A stretch of DNA of 64,000 bases from an uncultured Dokdonia sp. (lineage in GTDB: Bacteria; Bacteroidota; Bacteroidia; Flavobacteriales; Flavobacteriaceae): contig NZ_CANLNH010000003.1 of assembly GCF_947492535.1 (NCBI RefSeq), positions 341,015 to 405,014 on the forward strand, given 5' to 3'. Below, one piece after another: positions 25,526 through 35,032 of this stretch (its first letter is position 1; every line of letters begins with the position of its first letter). The position numbers were made by a program, and so were the translations under genes. The notes beneath the pieces are model-generated. The model worked only from the letters and a program-made list of their open reading frames with translations. It did not search any database and had not been told where the DNA came from.

Positions 25526-26800
25526 TTATCTCATAATTGTTTGTGTACGATCTGGTCCTACAGAAACAATTTTGATAGGCGTTTCTAATTCTTTTTCTAG
25601 AAAATCTATGTATTCATTAAGCGCTTGTGGTAATTGAGAAGCTTCTGTCATACCAGTTAAGTCTTCTTTCCAACCTTTCATTTCTTTATAAATAACGTCT
25701 ACATTTTCAGGTTCTATATTGTATGGTAAATGTTCAATAGTCTCTCCTTTGTATTTATAGGCTGTACATACTTTAAGCGTGTCAAAACCAGAAAGAACAT
25801 CGCCTTTCATCATCATTAGTTGTGTCACACCATTTACTTGTACGGCGTACTTAAGGGCAACAAGATCTAACCATCCACAACGACGTGGACGTCCTGTGGT
25901 TGCTCCAAACTCGTTACCTACGCGTCCCATTGTTTCTCCATCAGTATCAAATAACTCAGTAGGGAAGGGACCTGATCCTACACGTGTCGTATATGCTTTA
26001 AAGATACCAAACACATCTCCTATTTTATTAGGCGCAATCCCTAATCCAGTACATGCACCTGCGGCTGTCGTATTAGAAGAAGTAACATAAGGATACGTTC
26101 CAAAATCAATGTCTAATAAAGACCCTTGAGCACCTTCAGCAAGAATGGTCTTTCCTGATTTTTGTGCTTGATGTAAATATTCTTCAGAATCTATGAATGT
26201 AAGTTTCTTTAAAACGTCAACCGCATCAAAAAACTCAGCTTCTAACTCTTGTAAATCGTATTCAATTTTTGCATCATAGAAATCGATCATAGAAATATGC
26301 TTCTTACGCAAATTTGTATATCTATCTTTCCAATCTGCCAATTCTAAATCACCTACACGTATTCCATTACGACCCGTTTTGTCCATATACGTAGGTCCAA
26401 TTCCCTTAAGAGTAGACCCTATTTTGGCTTTTCCTTTTGAGGCCTCAGAGGCAGCATCTAAAAGACGATGCGTAGGAAGAATTAAATGTGCTTTACGTGA
26501 AATCAATATTTTTGAAGTGTAATCTAATCCTTCAAACTTATCTAGGTTTTGTAATTCTTTTTGAAAAATTACAGGATCAATCACAACGCCATTTCCTATG
26601 ATATTCATCGCATTATCATGAAAAATCCCAGAAGGGATAGTATGTAATACATGTTTAATGCCATCAAATTCTAAGGTGTGCCCTGCATTAGGACCTCCTT
26701 GGAATCTAGCAATGATATCATAATCTTTAGTAAGTACGTCTACAATTTTTCCTTTTCCTTCGTCGCCCCATTGGAGCCCTAGTAGTAAGTCTACTGCCAT
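25526..26800 (-). CDS. purA: Adenylosuccinate synthetase
   Basis: 424 aa, usual length. It shows the GTP-binding start LLLGLQWGDEGKGKIVD, FQGGPNAGHT, the GIGPTYMDKTGRNGIR loop, EGAQGSLLDIDFGTYPYVTSSNTTAAG, TTGRPRRCGWLD and the ending VGPDRTQTI. It joins IMP and aspartate using GTP, the first committed step to AMP. It starts 10 bp after the fur stop, so it belongs to the spoT-fur-purA transcript. Confidence 0.97.
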   Translation of the reverse strand: MAVDLLLGLQWGDEGKGKIVDVLTKDYDIIARFQGGPNAGHTLEFDGIKHVLHTIPSGIFHDNAMNIIGNGVVIDPVIFQKELQNLDKFEGLDYTSKILISRKAHLILPTHRLLDAASEASKGKAKIGSTLKGIGPTYMDKTGRNGIRVGDLELADWKDRYTNLRKKHISMIDFYDAKIEYDLQELEAEFFDAVDVLKKLTFIDSEEYLHQAQKSGKTILAEGAQGSLLDIDFGTYPYVTSSNTTAAGACTGLGIAPNKIGDVFGIFKAYTTRVGSGPFPTELFDTDGETMGRVGNEFGATTGRPRRCGWLDLVALKYAVQVNGVTQLMMMKGDVLSGFDTLKVCTAYKYKGETIEHLPYNIEPENVDVIYKEMKGWKEDLTGMTEASQLPQALNEYIDFLEKELETPIKIVSVGPDRTQTIMR

Positions 26801-26809
26801 TCGTATATA

Positions 26810-27262
26810 TTAGTTAGAGGTGTTTTTCTTTCCGTAAAAATAAAGAGAGTGTTTATCTATTGTAATATCAAAAACTTCTTCGATTGTTTTTTTAATAGCC
26901 TGAATACGCGGATCACAAAACTCAATGACTTCACCATTTGATAAAATTACATGATCATGCTGTTTATCAAAATAAGACTTCTCATATTGAGCTTGGGTAT
27001 TTCCAAATTGATGCTTGCGTACCAATCCGCATTCTAATAAAAGTTCTATGGTATTGTAAAGTGTAGCACGACTTACACGATAATTTTTGTTTTTCATGTT
27101 GATATAAAGAGACTCTATATCGAAGTGCTCATCGTTGTTATAAATTTCCTGTAGTATCGCGTAGCGCTCAGGTGTTTTACGATGTCCTTTTTCTTCTAAG
27201 TATGTTGTAAAAACACTCTTTACAACCTCTTGATCTTTGTTTATGGTAGAATTTACACTCAT
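26810..27262 (-). CDS. Fur family metal-responsive transcriptional regulator
   Basis: 150 aa. The winged-helix part has [15 protein letters not shown], and the recognition helix [19 protein letters not shown]. The dimerisation part has [31 protein letters not shown]. In many Fur and Zur proteins the region after HDH carries a structural CxxC; here it reads ILSNG, so that zinc site is absent. Ligands HDH and downstream Glu and His remain. It probably senses iron, zinc or peroxide, not decidable here. It lies between spoT and purA with short gaps (29 and 9 bp). Confidence 0.88.
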   Translation of the reverse strand: MSVNSTINKDQEVVKSVFTTYLEEKGHRKTPERYAILQEIYNNDEHFDIESLYINMKNKNYRVSRATLYNTIELLLECGLVRKHQFGNTQAQYEKSYFDKQHDHVILSNGEVIEFCDPRIQAIKKTIEEVFDITIDKHSLYFYGKKNTSN

Positions 27263-27291
27263 AGTGCTATTAAAGATGTAAAGTTACGGAA

Positions 27292-29502
27292 TTATAATCG
27301 AGTGACTTTGTCAATTCCGTTGATTTTTTTAAGATTATCCATTAACTTTTTAAGATGCTCCTTATTTTGAACTATTACCGTAATATTTCCATTAAAAATA
27401 CCTCCATTAGTTGTAAAACTTATGCTCTTGATATTTACGTGCATATGATCAGAAATCTCTTTTGTAACTTGATTTACAAGTCCTAAATTATCAATTCCTG
27501 TAAGGCGAATATCTACCTTATGTCCTTGAGCACTTGAGTCTATCCATTTGGCAGGAATCACTCTGTATGCATATTTACTGCGCAAAGAAATAGCATTTGG
27601 GCAATTGTTTTTATGAACTTTAATGCCTTCATTAATGGTGGTGAAACCAAATACAGGATCTCCAGGTATTGGATTGCAGCAGTTTGAAAACTTATAATCT
27701 AATTTTTGTTCATCTACCCCAAAAACAAGATCATCATATTTATTGGTAATCTCATCACGGTCTACATTTTCTACAGTGGTAGGTTTTCTGATTTTATTTT
27801 TAAAGAAGCTCACAAATGCGTTACTGCGTTGGGCTGCAAATTCCTTAATCATTTTATTGTCAATAGTCCCAATGCCTACTCGATAAAAAAGATCTAAACT
27901 CGTATTTAGTTTAAAGTAAGAGACGAGTTCGTTAATAGTCTTTTCATTAAGTTGAATTTTTTGTGATTTTAGCTTTCGCGAAAGAATAACTTTTCCGTCT
28001 GCCGCTGTTTCTTTTTTCTCATCTTTTAGAGATGATTTAATTTTGGCTCTAGCCCTAGCTGTTGTAGCGTAGTCTAACCAGTTATTTGTTGGTTTGGCTT
28101 GCTCTGAGGTAATGATTTCTACTTGATCGCCACTTTTTAACTCTTGACTTAATGGCACTAATTTACCATTCACGCGAGCTCCTCTAGTATGTAGCCCAAC
28201 TTCTGTATGTACACTAAAGGCAAAATCCAATGGGGTAGCTCCTTTGGGTAGCGATTTAAGATCTCCTTGTGGAGTAAATACAAAAATCTCTTTATTATAT
28301 AAATTGAGCTTGAAATTTTCTACAAAATCGACGGCATTTGTATCTGGATTTTCAAGTGCTTCTTGGAGTCTATTAATCCATTCATCAAGTCCTTTATCAC
28401 CATCATCGCCTTGTTTGTACTTGAAATGGGCTGCATACCCTTTTTCGGCAATTTCATTCATACGTTCAGAACGAATTTGCACTTCTACCCATCTCCCTTT
28501 AAGTCCCATTACTGTAATATGTAATGCCTCATATCCTGTAGATTTAGGAGATGAAATCCAATCTCTTAAACGAGTAGGGTTGGGTCTAAAGTGATCTGTA
28601 ACAATAGAATAAATCTTCCAAGCTAAGAATTTCTCATTGGCAACATCACTTTTGTAGATAATACGTATCGCAAACTTGTCATAAATCTCATCAAAATTAA
28701 TCCCTTGATTCAAGATTTTACGACGGATACTATAGATAGATTTAGGACGACCTTTAATTTCGTAATTAAGACCTTCAAGATTAAGGGAATCTTCAATTAC
28801 TTTTTTAAAATCCTTTATGTATTTGTCTTGTTCTTCTTTACTTTCTTTGATCTTGTCTTTTATATCTTGATATACTTCTGGTTCTGTATATTTAAGACTT
28901 AAATCCTCAAGTTCCGTTTTGATGTTATAAAGCCCCATTCTATGAGCAAGAGGGGCATAGATATATAAGGTCTCACTAGAGATTTTTGTTTGTTTGTCTG
29001 GTCTCATGGCATCCATCGTTTGCATGTTGTGCAAACGATCTGCTATTTTAATAATGATAACCCGAGGGTCTTCATTAATAGTTAATAGCATCTTTCTGAA
29101 ATTTTCAGCTTGCAATGAGACATCTCTATCCTTTTTTAAGTTGGATATTTTAGTGAGCCCATCTACAATACGAGCAACAGTTTCTCCAAAAAGTTGTTCA
29201 AGATCCACCAGTGTATATTCAGTATCTTCTACAACATCATGTAGCAATGCAGATGCAATTGATGTAGCGTCTAATCCTATTTCACTAGCGACAATCTGTG
29301 CTACAGCAAGCGGATGAAATATATACGCTTCTCCAGACTTACGACGCTGGTCTTTATGCGCATCTACAGCAATATCAAAAGCCTTTCGGATCATTTTCTT
29401 ATCCTCAGTAGTAAGCGTTTGATAACTGATGCGCAGTAATTTCTTATACTGGCGTGTAAGCTCTTTGTTTTCGGCTTCTATGTACTCTTGGGTCAGTTCC
29501 AT
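27292..29502 (-). CDS. spoT: RelA/SpoT (p)ppGpp synthetase/hydrolase
   Basis: 736 aa, full-length Rel. Domains in order: HD hydrolase (HPLAVAQIVASEIG, ALLHDVVEDTEYTLVDLEQ, residues ~60-190), synthetase (YDKFAIRIIYKS, ~270-370), TGS (VFTPQGDLKSLPKGATPLDFAFSVHTEVG, ~395-455) and a C-terminal ACT domain (NLGLVNQVTKEISDHM, ~660-736). It makes and degrades the stringent-response alarmone. The palindromic repeat at 27972-27984 is read in frame as ILSRKLK in the linker after TGS. Whether the hydrolase or the synthetase dominates cannot be told from sequence alone. Confidence 0.95.
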   Translation of the reverse strand: MELTQEYIEAENKELTRQYKKLLRISYQTLTTEDKKMIRKAFDIAVDAHKDQRRKSGEAYIFHPLAVAQIVASEIGLDATSIASALLHDVVEDTEYTLVDLEQLFGETVARIVDGLTKISNLKKDRDVSLQAENFRKMLLTINEDPRVIIIKIADRLHNMQTMDAMRPDKQTKISSETLYIYAPLAHRMGLYNIKTELEDLSLKYTEPEVYQDIKDKIKESKEEQDKYIKDFKKVIEDSLNLEGLNYEIKGRPKSIYSIRRKILNQGINFDEIYDKFAIRIIYKSDVANEKFLAWKIYSIVTDHFRPNPTRLRDWISSPKSTGYEALHITVMGLKGRWVEVQIRSERMNEIAEKGYAAHFKYKQGDDGDKGLDEWINRLQEALENPDTNAVDFVENFKLNLYNKEIFVFTPQGDLKSLPKGATPLDFAFSVHTEVGLHTRGARVNGKLVPLSQELKSGDQVEIITSEQAKPTNNWLDYATTARARAKIKSSLKDEKKETAADGKVILSRKLKSQKIQLNEKTINELVSYFKLNTSLDLFYRVGIGTIDNKMIKEFAAQRSNAFVSFFKNKIRKPTTVENVDRDEITNKYDDLVFGVDEQKLDYKFSNCCNPIPGDPVFGFTTINEGIKVHKNNCPNAISLRSKYAYRVIPAKWIDSSAQGHKVDIRLTGIDNLGLVNQVTKEISDHMHVNIKSISFTTNGGIFNGNITVIVQNKEHLKKLMDNLKKINGIDKVTRL
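27972..27984. repeat. Palindromic repeat copy 9 (core)
   Basis: GCTTTCGCGAAAG inside spoT, read as Leu-Ser-Arg-Lys in the region after the TGS domain. Confidence 0.8.
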
Positions 29503-29650
29503 ATCAATAACTAATGTACTGCTTTATATGTAATAGACAAAGCAAAAAGTATTCCCTTATTAACAATGTCATACATAAAGTGAAGAAAACATTAATTTTT
29601 GGTGTACGCGTGACGATTACTATTTGTTATCTTCGTCGAAAAGTTCATAC

Positions 29651-30595
29651 ATGAGTATATTTTATGTCCTAATTGGATTGTTGTTATTAGTAGTAGGAGG
29701 GGAGTTTCTAGTACGCTCTTCTGTAGGATTGTCTTTTAAGCTTAATCTTTCTAAGATGGTAATTGGGCTTACCGTAGTTTCTTTTGCCACGTCTGCTCCA
29801 GAACTATTGGTAAGTTTACAAGCAGCTTATGACGGGCTCTCAGATATTTCACTTGGTAATGTAATAGGCTCTAATATTGCTAATATAGGATTGGTATTAG
29901 GAATTACGGCAATCATATCTTCATTAACAGTAGATCGTGATTTTTATCGTTTTAATTGGCCGGTTATGTTGCTGTTTTCTATTGCGTTATATTTTTTATT
30001 GAAAAATGATGAGCAACTATCACAGACTGAAGGAATAGGCTTAGTGAGTTGCCTCATTATTTATCTTTTTGTATTGATACGAAGAGCACGTAAAAAGAAA
30101 CAAGTAGATGAAGACGGTGTAGATGACGGGCTTGCTCAAAGTTCTTATTTTAAAATTTTCATTTGGCTAGCTATAGGAGGAACCGCATTGTATTTTGGTT
30201 CTGAATGGCTTGTTAAGGGCGCTACAGAACTAGCTAAAGCTGTTGGAGTTAGTGATTATGTGATTTCTGTGACAGTTATTGCTATAGGGACGAGTGTCCC
30301 TGAATTAGCAGCTTCTGTTATTGCAGCGCTTAAGAAAGAAAAAGCTATCTCGTTAGGAAACCTTATTGGGTCTAATATTTTTAATATTGCTTCAGTATTA
30401 GGACTTACCGCTATTATTAAACCGATTTCTGTAGTAGATGATGCCATTTTATCTACAAATATCTTCTGGATGATTGGGTTTGCGGTTATTCTCTTGCCTC
30501 TGGCATTTATACCAAAACGATTACAATTATCCCGATATAAGGGATTGATTCTTTTTGTTGCCTATGTTGTATTTGTAGGATTTACTTTCTTGTAG
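29651..30595 (+). CDS. Calcium/sodium antiporter (YrbG-like, CaCA family)
   Basis: 314 aa from ATG 29651, which starts the first transmembrane helix; the upstream nine codons are unlikely to be translated. It has two inverted halves of about five helices each. Each half carries the CaCA signature: ISLGNVIGSNIANIGLVLG near 65-83 and ISLGNLIGSNIFNIASVLG in the second half, with ATSAPELLVS and GTSVPELAAS as the partner motifs. A charged loop joins the halves. It exchanges cytoplasmic Ca2+ for Na+ (or H+). The 3' end is 3 bp from the next start. Confidence 0.9.
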   Translation: MSIFYVLIGLLLLVVGGEFLVRSSVGLSFKLNLSKMVIGLTVVSFATSAPELLVSLQAAYDGLSDISLGNVIGSNIANIGLVLGITAIISSLTVDRDFYRFNWPVMLLFSIALYFLLKNDEQLSQTEGIGLVSCLIIYLFVLIRRARKKKQVDEDGVDDGLAQSSYFKIFIWLAIGGTALYFGSEWLVKGATELAKAVGVSDYVISVTVIAIGTSVPELAASVIAALKKEKAISLGNLIGSNIFNIASVLGLTAIIKPISVVDDAILSTNIFWMIGFAVILLPLAFIPKRLQLSRYKGLILFVAYVVFVGFTFL

Positions 30596-30598
30596 ATA

Positions 30599-31024
30599 TT
30601 GAGAAAAACCAAATACATAAAACTATTAGAATATTTTGGTATTCCTAATAGATGGAGTCGATTAAACGCCTCCTATATATTGGAATCCAAAATAGTATTT
30701 TTTGAAAAGATTAAAGGGTATTATTCTAAGAGTGTAAATGGAGGTGTTCCAGATACTATTATTTATGAAATAGCTGAAATTATAGCTAATTATCAATACG
30801 ATTCCTACCGAAACTTCTGGAAAAAATACCCGAAATCTAGAAAACGATACTCAATATTTGATACTAAAGATTTGAATAGTCCTTATGTATATTGGAAGAT
30901 CATGGATCATCTTAAAATAAAGTACCCTGATATGTATGAAAGGTATGCTTGTGCTATTCTAAATAGTAATAAGGAAGCATTAATAGAACTAGAAAAAAGA
31001 AGAGATTTATACGATACAAAGTGA
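30599..31024 (+). CDS. Hypothetical protein, TTG start
   Basis: 141 aa starting at TTG 30599, because no ATG occurs in frame until about residue 102. The frame is open and basic, with no signal peptide or membrane segment. I do not recognise a family; predicted helices are rich in Tyr and Lys (KYIKLLEYFGIPNRWSRLN, FWKKYPKSRKRYS). It begins 3 bp after the antiporter stop, so it is probably in that operon. It may be a coding gene or a degenerate remnant; codon use looks coding. Confidence 0.5.
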   Translation: MRKTKYIKLLEYFGIPNRWSRLNASYILESKIVFFEKIKGYYSKSVNGGVPDTIIYEIAEIIANYQYDSYRNFWKKYPKSRKRYSIFDTKDLNSPYVYWKIMDHLKIKYPDMYERYACAILNSNKEALIELEKRRDLYDTK

Positions 31025-31060
31025 TATGATTAATTAAAATCCCTAGTGTGATATGCCTTT

Positions 31061-31082
31061 ATACGCTTTCGCGAAAGCGTAT
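31061..31082. repeat. Palindromic repeat copy 10, extended to 22 bp
   Basis: ATACGCTTTCGCGAAAGCGTAT, a perfect palindrome between the convergent ends of the unknown gene and glutamine synthetase II. Confidence 0.9.
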
Positions 31083-31092
31083 ATAACCACAA

Positions 31093-31126
31093 AAAAGCCT
31101 CATTAGAATATACTAATGAGGCTTTT
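31093..31126. terminator. Terminator between convergent genes, serves glutamine synthetase II
   Basis: AAAAGCCTCATTAG / CTAATGAGGCTTTT, perfect 14-bp arms with a short loop. On the minus strand the stem is followed by TT then GTGG. Confidence 0.75.
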
Positions 31127-31146
31127 AGGAAATATATAATAATTAA

Positions 31147-32157
31147 TTAAATTTTTGCACTTTTTACAGTTGTAACAATACGACCTGCAATTTTATATGG
31201 ATCACCATTAGATGCAGGACGACGATCTTCAAGCCATCCTTTCCATCCTTGCTCTACTGTAATAATTGGAATACGAATAGATGCACCACGATCAGATACT
31301 CCGTAGCTGAAATCATGAATAGATGCAGTCTCATGTAGTCCCGTTAAACGTTGGTCATTATACGCTCCATATACAGCGATATGTTCTGCTGCTACTGGGC
31401 GAAATGCTTCACATATTTTCTCATAAACTTCTTGAGAACCACAAGTACGTAATGTTGTATTTGAGAAGTTAGCATGCATACCAGATCCATTCCAATCTCC
31501 TTTTACTGGCTTAGGGTGGTATTCTATATACCATCCGTATTGCTCTGTAAGACGATCTAATAAATAACGAGCTACCCAGATTTCATCACCAGCTTTCTTA
31601 GCTCCTTTTGCAAATAATTGAAATTCCCACTGTCCAGAAGCAACCTCTTGGTTAATTCCTTCAAAGTTAAGTCCAGCAGCAATACATAAATCAGCATGTT
31701 CTTCTACAAAATCACGCCCATGTGTATTTCTACCACCTACAGAACAGTAATACATTCCTTGAGGTCCAGGGTATCCACCTACTGGAAATCCTAAAGGTAG
31801 CTGTGTAGCAGAATCCATAATAAAATATTCTTGCTCAAATCCAAACCAGAAATCATTGTCATCATCATCAATTTGAGCTCTATGGTTTGATTCATGCGGA
31901 GTTCCATCAGCATTTAAAACCTCAGTCATTACTAGAAATCCATTCTCACGTTGTGGATCTGGATAAATAGCTACAGGTTTTAATAAACAATCTGATGCTC
32001 CACCAGATGCCTGCTTTGTTGATGATCCATCAAAAGACCATATTGGACAATCTTCTAATTTTCCACTAAAATCGTTTACAACTTTAGTTTTACTTCTCAT
32101 GTTTTGAGTTGGCTTGTATCCATCTAACCAGATGTACTCTAATTTGGATTTGCTCAT
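31147..32157 (-). CDS. glnA: Type II glutamine synthetase
   Basis: 336 aa, short for bacterial GSI but right for the eukaryote-like GSII class. It opens KLEYIWLDGYKPTQNMRSKTK and contains CPIWSFDGSST, FGFEQEYFIM, NGSGMHANFSN (ammonia/glutamate region) and LTGLHETASIHDFSYGVSDRGASIRIP. It makes glutamine from glutamate, ammonia and ATP. It is transcribed away from a GSIII gene with a shared 199-bp regulatory gap. Gene symbol given by function only; some annotate GSII as glnII. Confidence 0.93.
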   Translation of the reverse strand: MSKSKLEYIWLDGYKPTQNMRSKTKVVNDFSGKLEDCPIWSFDGSSTKQASGGASDCLLKPVAIYPDPQRENGFLVMTEVLNADGTPHESNHRAQIDDDDNDFWFGFEQEYFIMDSATQLPLGFPVGGYPGPQGMYYCSVGGRNTHGRDFVEEHADLCIAAGLNFEGINQEVASGQWEFQLFAKGAKKAGDEIWVARYLLDRLTEQYGWYIEYHPKPVKGDWNGSGMHANFSNTTLRTCGSQEVYEKICEAFRPVAAEHIAVYGAYNDQRLTGLHETASIHDFSYGVSDRGASIRIPIITVEQGWKGWLEDRRPASNGDPYKIAGRIVTTVKSAKI

Positions 32158-32183
32158 AACGGCGTGTTTTTTTAATTACGATG

Positions 32184-32191
32184 CAAATATA
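32184..32191 (-). promoter_or_regulatory. Candidate -7 box for glutamine synthetase II
   Basis: Minus strand TATATTTG fits TAnnTTTG, 26 bases before the start codon. No TTG -33 at 19 bases; a TTACCCCCTAAAAA box sits about 24 bases further upstream instead. Confidence 0.45.
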
Positions 32192-32215
32192 TAATTATAT
32201 ATGTAATGTGTATTA

Positions 32216-32281
32216 ATTTTTAGGGGGTAATTATTAAAAATTTAATTTTAGTTATTAACACCCCCTATTTTTTAGGGGGTG
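32216..32281. promoter_or_regulatory. Operator-like region between divergent GSII and GSIII
   Basis: TTTTTAGGGGGTAA at 32216-32229 is repeated as TTTTTTAGGGGGTG, which is the right half of a palindrome CACCCCCTA...TAGGGGGTG at 32259-32281. Each of the two divergent promoters has one of these boxes upstream of its -7 element. This looks like a binding site for a nitrogen-responsive regulator; inference. Confidence 0.5.
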
Positions 32282-32314
32282 ACTAAAAAATATCATATAT
32301 TTTTGAAATACTCG

Positions 32315-32322
32315 TATATTTG
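32315..32322 (+). promoter_or_regulatory. Candidate -7 box for glutamine synthetase III
   Basis: TATATTTG, 34 bases before the glnN start. No TTG -33 at normal spacing, consistent with an activator-dependent promoter. Confidence 0.45.
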
Positions 32323-32356
32323 CTACTATTAATCGATTATACATATATCTTATCCT

Positions 32357-34543
32357 ATGCCTATTCTTAGATTTCAAGCGCTTCAAGATGTTCAAAACCG
32401 ATCTGTTCAAGTTCCAAAAGAAGAAGGAATTCGTTCCTTGTCCTATAATATGAATGTATTTGGAGAGCAGTCAATGCGACAACACTTACCGAAGTCTGCT
32501 TTTGAAAATGTAACTGAAGCTATATATAAAGGACGTAATATAGATCGCATTACTGCCGATGCAGTTGCTACAGGAATGAAGGCATGGGCATTAGCCAAAG
32601 GAGCAACACATTATACACATTGGTTTCAGCCACTTACAGGAGCTACTGCAGAGAAGCATGATGCCTTTTTTGAAATCACTACAGAAGGACACGTAATTGA
32701 AAAATTTGATGGAGCACAATTAGTACAACAAGAACCCGATGCTTCTAGTTTTCCTAATGGAGGGATACGTAATACGTTTGAAGCAAGAGGTTATACAGCA
32801 TGGGATCCTACATCTCCTGCATTTATATATGATACAACACTATGTATTCCTACAGTTTTTGTGGCCTACACAGGAGAGGCATTGGATTATAAGACCCCTT
32901 TATTAAAAGCATTACAAGAGATAGATGTTGCAGCAACAGATGTGGCTCGTTATTTTGATAAAAATGTAAGTAAGGTACATGCAACCTTAGGGTGGGAACA
33001 AGAGTTTTTTCTTATTGATAGTGCATTAGCGGCTGCTCGTCCAGATATCGCTTTAACAGGTCGTACGCTTTTAGGGCACGCTTCCGCGAAAGGACAACAA
33101 CTTGATGATCATTATTTCGGATCGATTCCTTCTAGGGTATTAGCATATTTAAAACAATTAGAACAAGAATGTTTGGTTCTTGGAATTCCTATTAAAACGA
33201 GACATAATGAGGTGGCACCTAATCAATTTGAAATTGCACCTATTTTTGAGGAAGTAAATCTAGCAGTAGATCATAACTCTTTATTGATGGATGTTATGGA
33301 AAAGGTTGCTGAGCGTCATTATTTTAAAGTATTATTTCACGAAAAACCATTTGCGGGTGTAAATGGGAGCGGAAAGCATAATAATTGGTCCTTAGCAACA
33401 GATAAAGGAGTTAATCTTCTAAGTCCTGGTACAACACCCATGAAAAATTTACAGTTTCTCACTTTTTTTATTAATACGATCAAAGCAGTACATTCTTATG
33501 AAGAATTGTTAAGAGCATCTATTGCTAGTGCAGGAAATGATCACAGATTAGGAGCTAATGAAGCACCTCCTGGTATTTTATCGGTTTTTATAGGGTCTCA
33601 ATTAACACAAGTGCTTGATGAGCTTGAGAAGGTGACAGATGGTAAATTGTCACCACAAGAAAAAACAGATTTAAAACTTAATGTGATAGGGAAAATTCCA
33701 GAGATATTATTAGATAATACAGACCGTAATAGAACATCACCCTTTGCATTTACAGGAAACAAATTTGAATTTAGAGCCGTAGGTGCAACAGCAAATTGTG
33801 CACATCCTATGACCGTTCTTAATGCGATAGTAGCTAATCAGTTAAAGCTCTTTAAAAAAGAAGTAGATATACTTATTAATGAATCATCAATGAAAAAAGA
33901 TGATGCTATCTTTAATGTATTGCGTGAATATATTAAAGAGAGTAAAAATATTCGTTTTGAAGGAGATGGGTATGGAGCAGCTTGGGAGAAGGAAGCAAAA
34001 AAAAGAGGATTAAGTCATAATAAAAATACACCTGATGCGCTAGAAGAGAAAATATCTAAGAAAGCGATCTCATTATATGAATCATTAAATATTATGAATG
34101 CTGTAGAAATACAAGCGCGCTATGAAATAGAAATAGAAGAATATATCAAAAGAGTACAGATAGAAAGTAGAGTTTTAGGTGACGTAGCTCGAAATCATAT
34201 TATTCCTACAGCATTGCGATATCAAAACGTTCTTATTACAAATGTAAAAGGGTTAAAAGATATTTATGGCGATCATGCATATATGTCTTTAGCTAAAGAA
34301 CAAACAAATATTATAAAGGAAATTTCTAGTCATATAGAATCATTAAATGCTTGTATTACTGAAATGACAGAAGCTCGTAAGAAGGCAAATCAAATGGAAC
34401 TAATACCAAAATCTAAATCGTATTGTAATAAAGTGTTTCCATATCTGCAAAAAATAAGACACCATTGTGATAAATTAGAACTATTAGTAGAAGATGAGTT
34501 ATGGCCACTACCAAAATATAGAGAGCTATTATTCATTAATTAA
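32357..34543 (+). CDS. glnN: Type III glutamine synthetase
   Basis: 728 aa, the expected length of GSIII. Recognisable blocks: MRQHLPKSAF, THYTHWFQPLTGATAEKHD, TAWDPTSPAF, LGWEQEFFLID, RHNEVAPNQFEIAPIFEE, NGSGKHNNWSL and GNDHRLGANEAPP, the last in the family's ATP/glutamate region. It catalyses the same reaction as GSII but belongs to a separate bacterial class. It is divergent from the GSII gene. A degenerate palindromic repeat (33079-33093) is read as HASAKG around residue 243. Confidence 0.96.
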   Translation: MPILRFQALQDVQNRSVQVPKEEGIRSLSYNMNVFGEQSMRQHLPKSAFENVTEAIYKGRNIDRITADAVATGMKAWALAKGATHYTHWFQPLTGATAEKHDAFFEITTEGHVIEKFDGAQLVQQEPDASSFPNGGIRNTFEARGYTAWDPTSPAFIYDTTLCIPTVFVAYTGEALDYKTPLLKALQEIDVAATDVARYFDKNVSKVHATLGWEQEFFLIDSALAAARPDIALTGRTLLGHASAKGQQLDDHYFGSIPSRVLAYLKQLEQECLVLGIPIKTRHNEVAPNQFEIAPIFEEVNLAVDHNSLLMDVMEKVAERHYFKVLFHEKPFAGVNGSGKHNNWSLATDKGVNLLSPGTTPMKNLQFLTFFINTIKAVHSYEELLRASIASAGNDHRLGANEAPPGILSVFIGSQLTQVLDELEKVTDGKLSPQEKTDLKLNVIGKIPEILLDNTDRNRTSPFAFTGNKFEFRAVGATANCAHPMTVLNAIVANQLKLFKKEVDILINESSMKKDDAIFNVLREYIKESKNIRFEGDGYGAAWEKEAKKRGLSHNKNTPDALEEKISKKAISLYESLNIMNAVEIQARYEIEIEEYIKRVQIESRVLGDVARNHIIPTALRYQNVLITNVKGLKDIYGDHAYMSLAKEQTNIIKEISSHIESLNACITEMTEARKKANQMELIPKSKSYCNKVFPYLQKIRHHCDKLELLVEDELWPLPKYRELLFIN
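33079..33093. repeat. Palindromic repeat copy 11 (degenerate)
   Basis: CGCTTCCGCGAAAGG: the palindrome with TTC changed to TCC, so Phe becomes Ser (ASAK). Inside glnN. Confidence 0.6.
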
Positions 34544-35032
34544 CTAATTTAAGGTGTAAATACCTGAAATTTAATTTATTAATAGGTGATTCGTATGCTA
34601 AATTAGACTTGTTGTTTAAGCGTAAAGTAAAATCATTACACGAAATACGTAAAAACACGTAGGAATTTACTTTCAGCATTTTTAACCTGAATCGATTCGT
34701 TTATTTTTTTTTCTAGTGTCAAGTATAGTTTTTACTGGTGTTTAGGTCGAATACGATGAATTCGTAGTTTTCCTTTGATCGAAAAGTTGTCATTCCTATT
34801 TGTATCATTGGCTTATTTATATAATTTAGCTCTCGTATTTAATATTTCTCCCCCTCTAAATACATTAAAATATAAAATTACATTATAGTACCCCATATTA
34901 TAATTTGTTGCCAAACATCTATATAATATAACAATCATAGGTTTTATCTATGTGTTACATTGTGTGCGTTTGTTTTTGAAAGTCAGTTGTTAGCAATTTT
35001 AATTTATAAAATTTTAACTACTACTTTTTATT
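34544..35032. other. 489-bp non-coding leader of the first curlin gene
   Basis: AT-rich with no credible reading frame. It contains a C-rich box CTCCCCCTCTAAATACATT at 34849-34867, about 165 bases before the start. A similar box precedes the second curlin gene. I see no clear TAnnTTTG promoter. A long regulated leader is likely. Confidence 0.4.
34849..34867 (+). promoter_or_regulatory. C-rich box upstream of curlin gene 1
   Basis: CTCCCCCTCTAAATACATT, closely matched by CTCCCCCCAAAATACATT upstream of curlin gene 2. Possible regulator site. Confidence 0.4.

Noticed and set aside
34544..35032. A riboswitch in the long curlin leader
   Set aside because: No recognisable conserved riboswitch core or terminator pair seen by eye.
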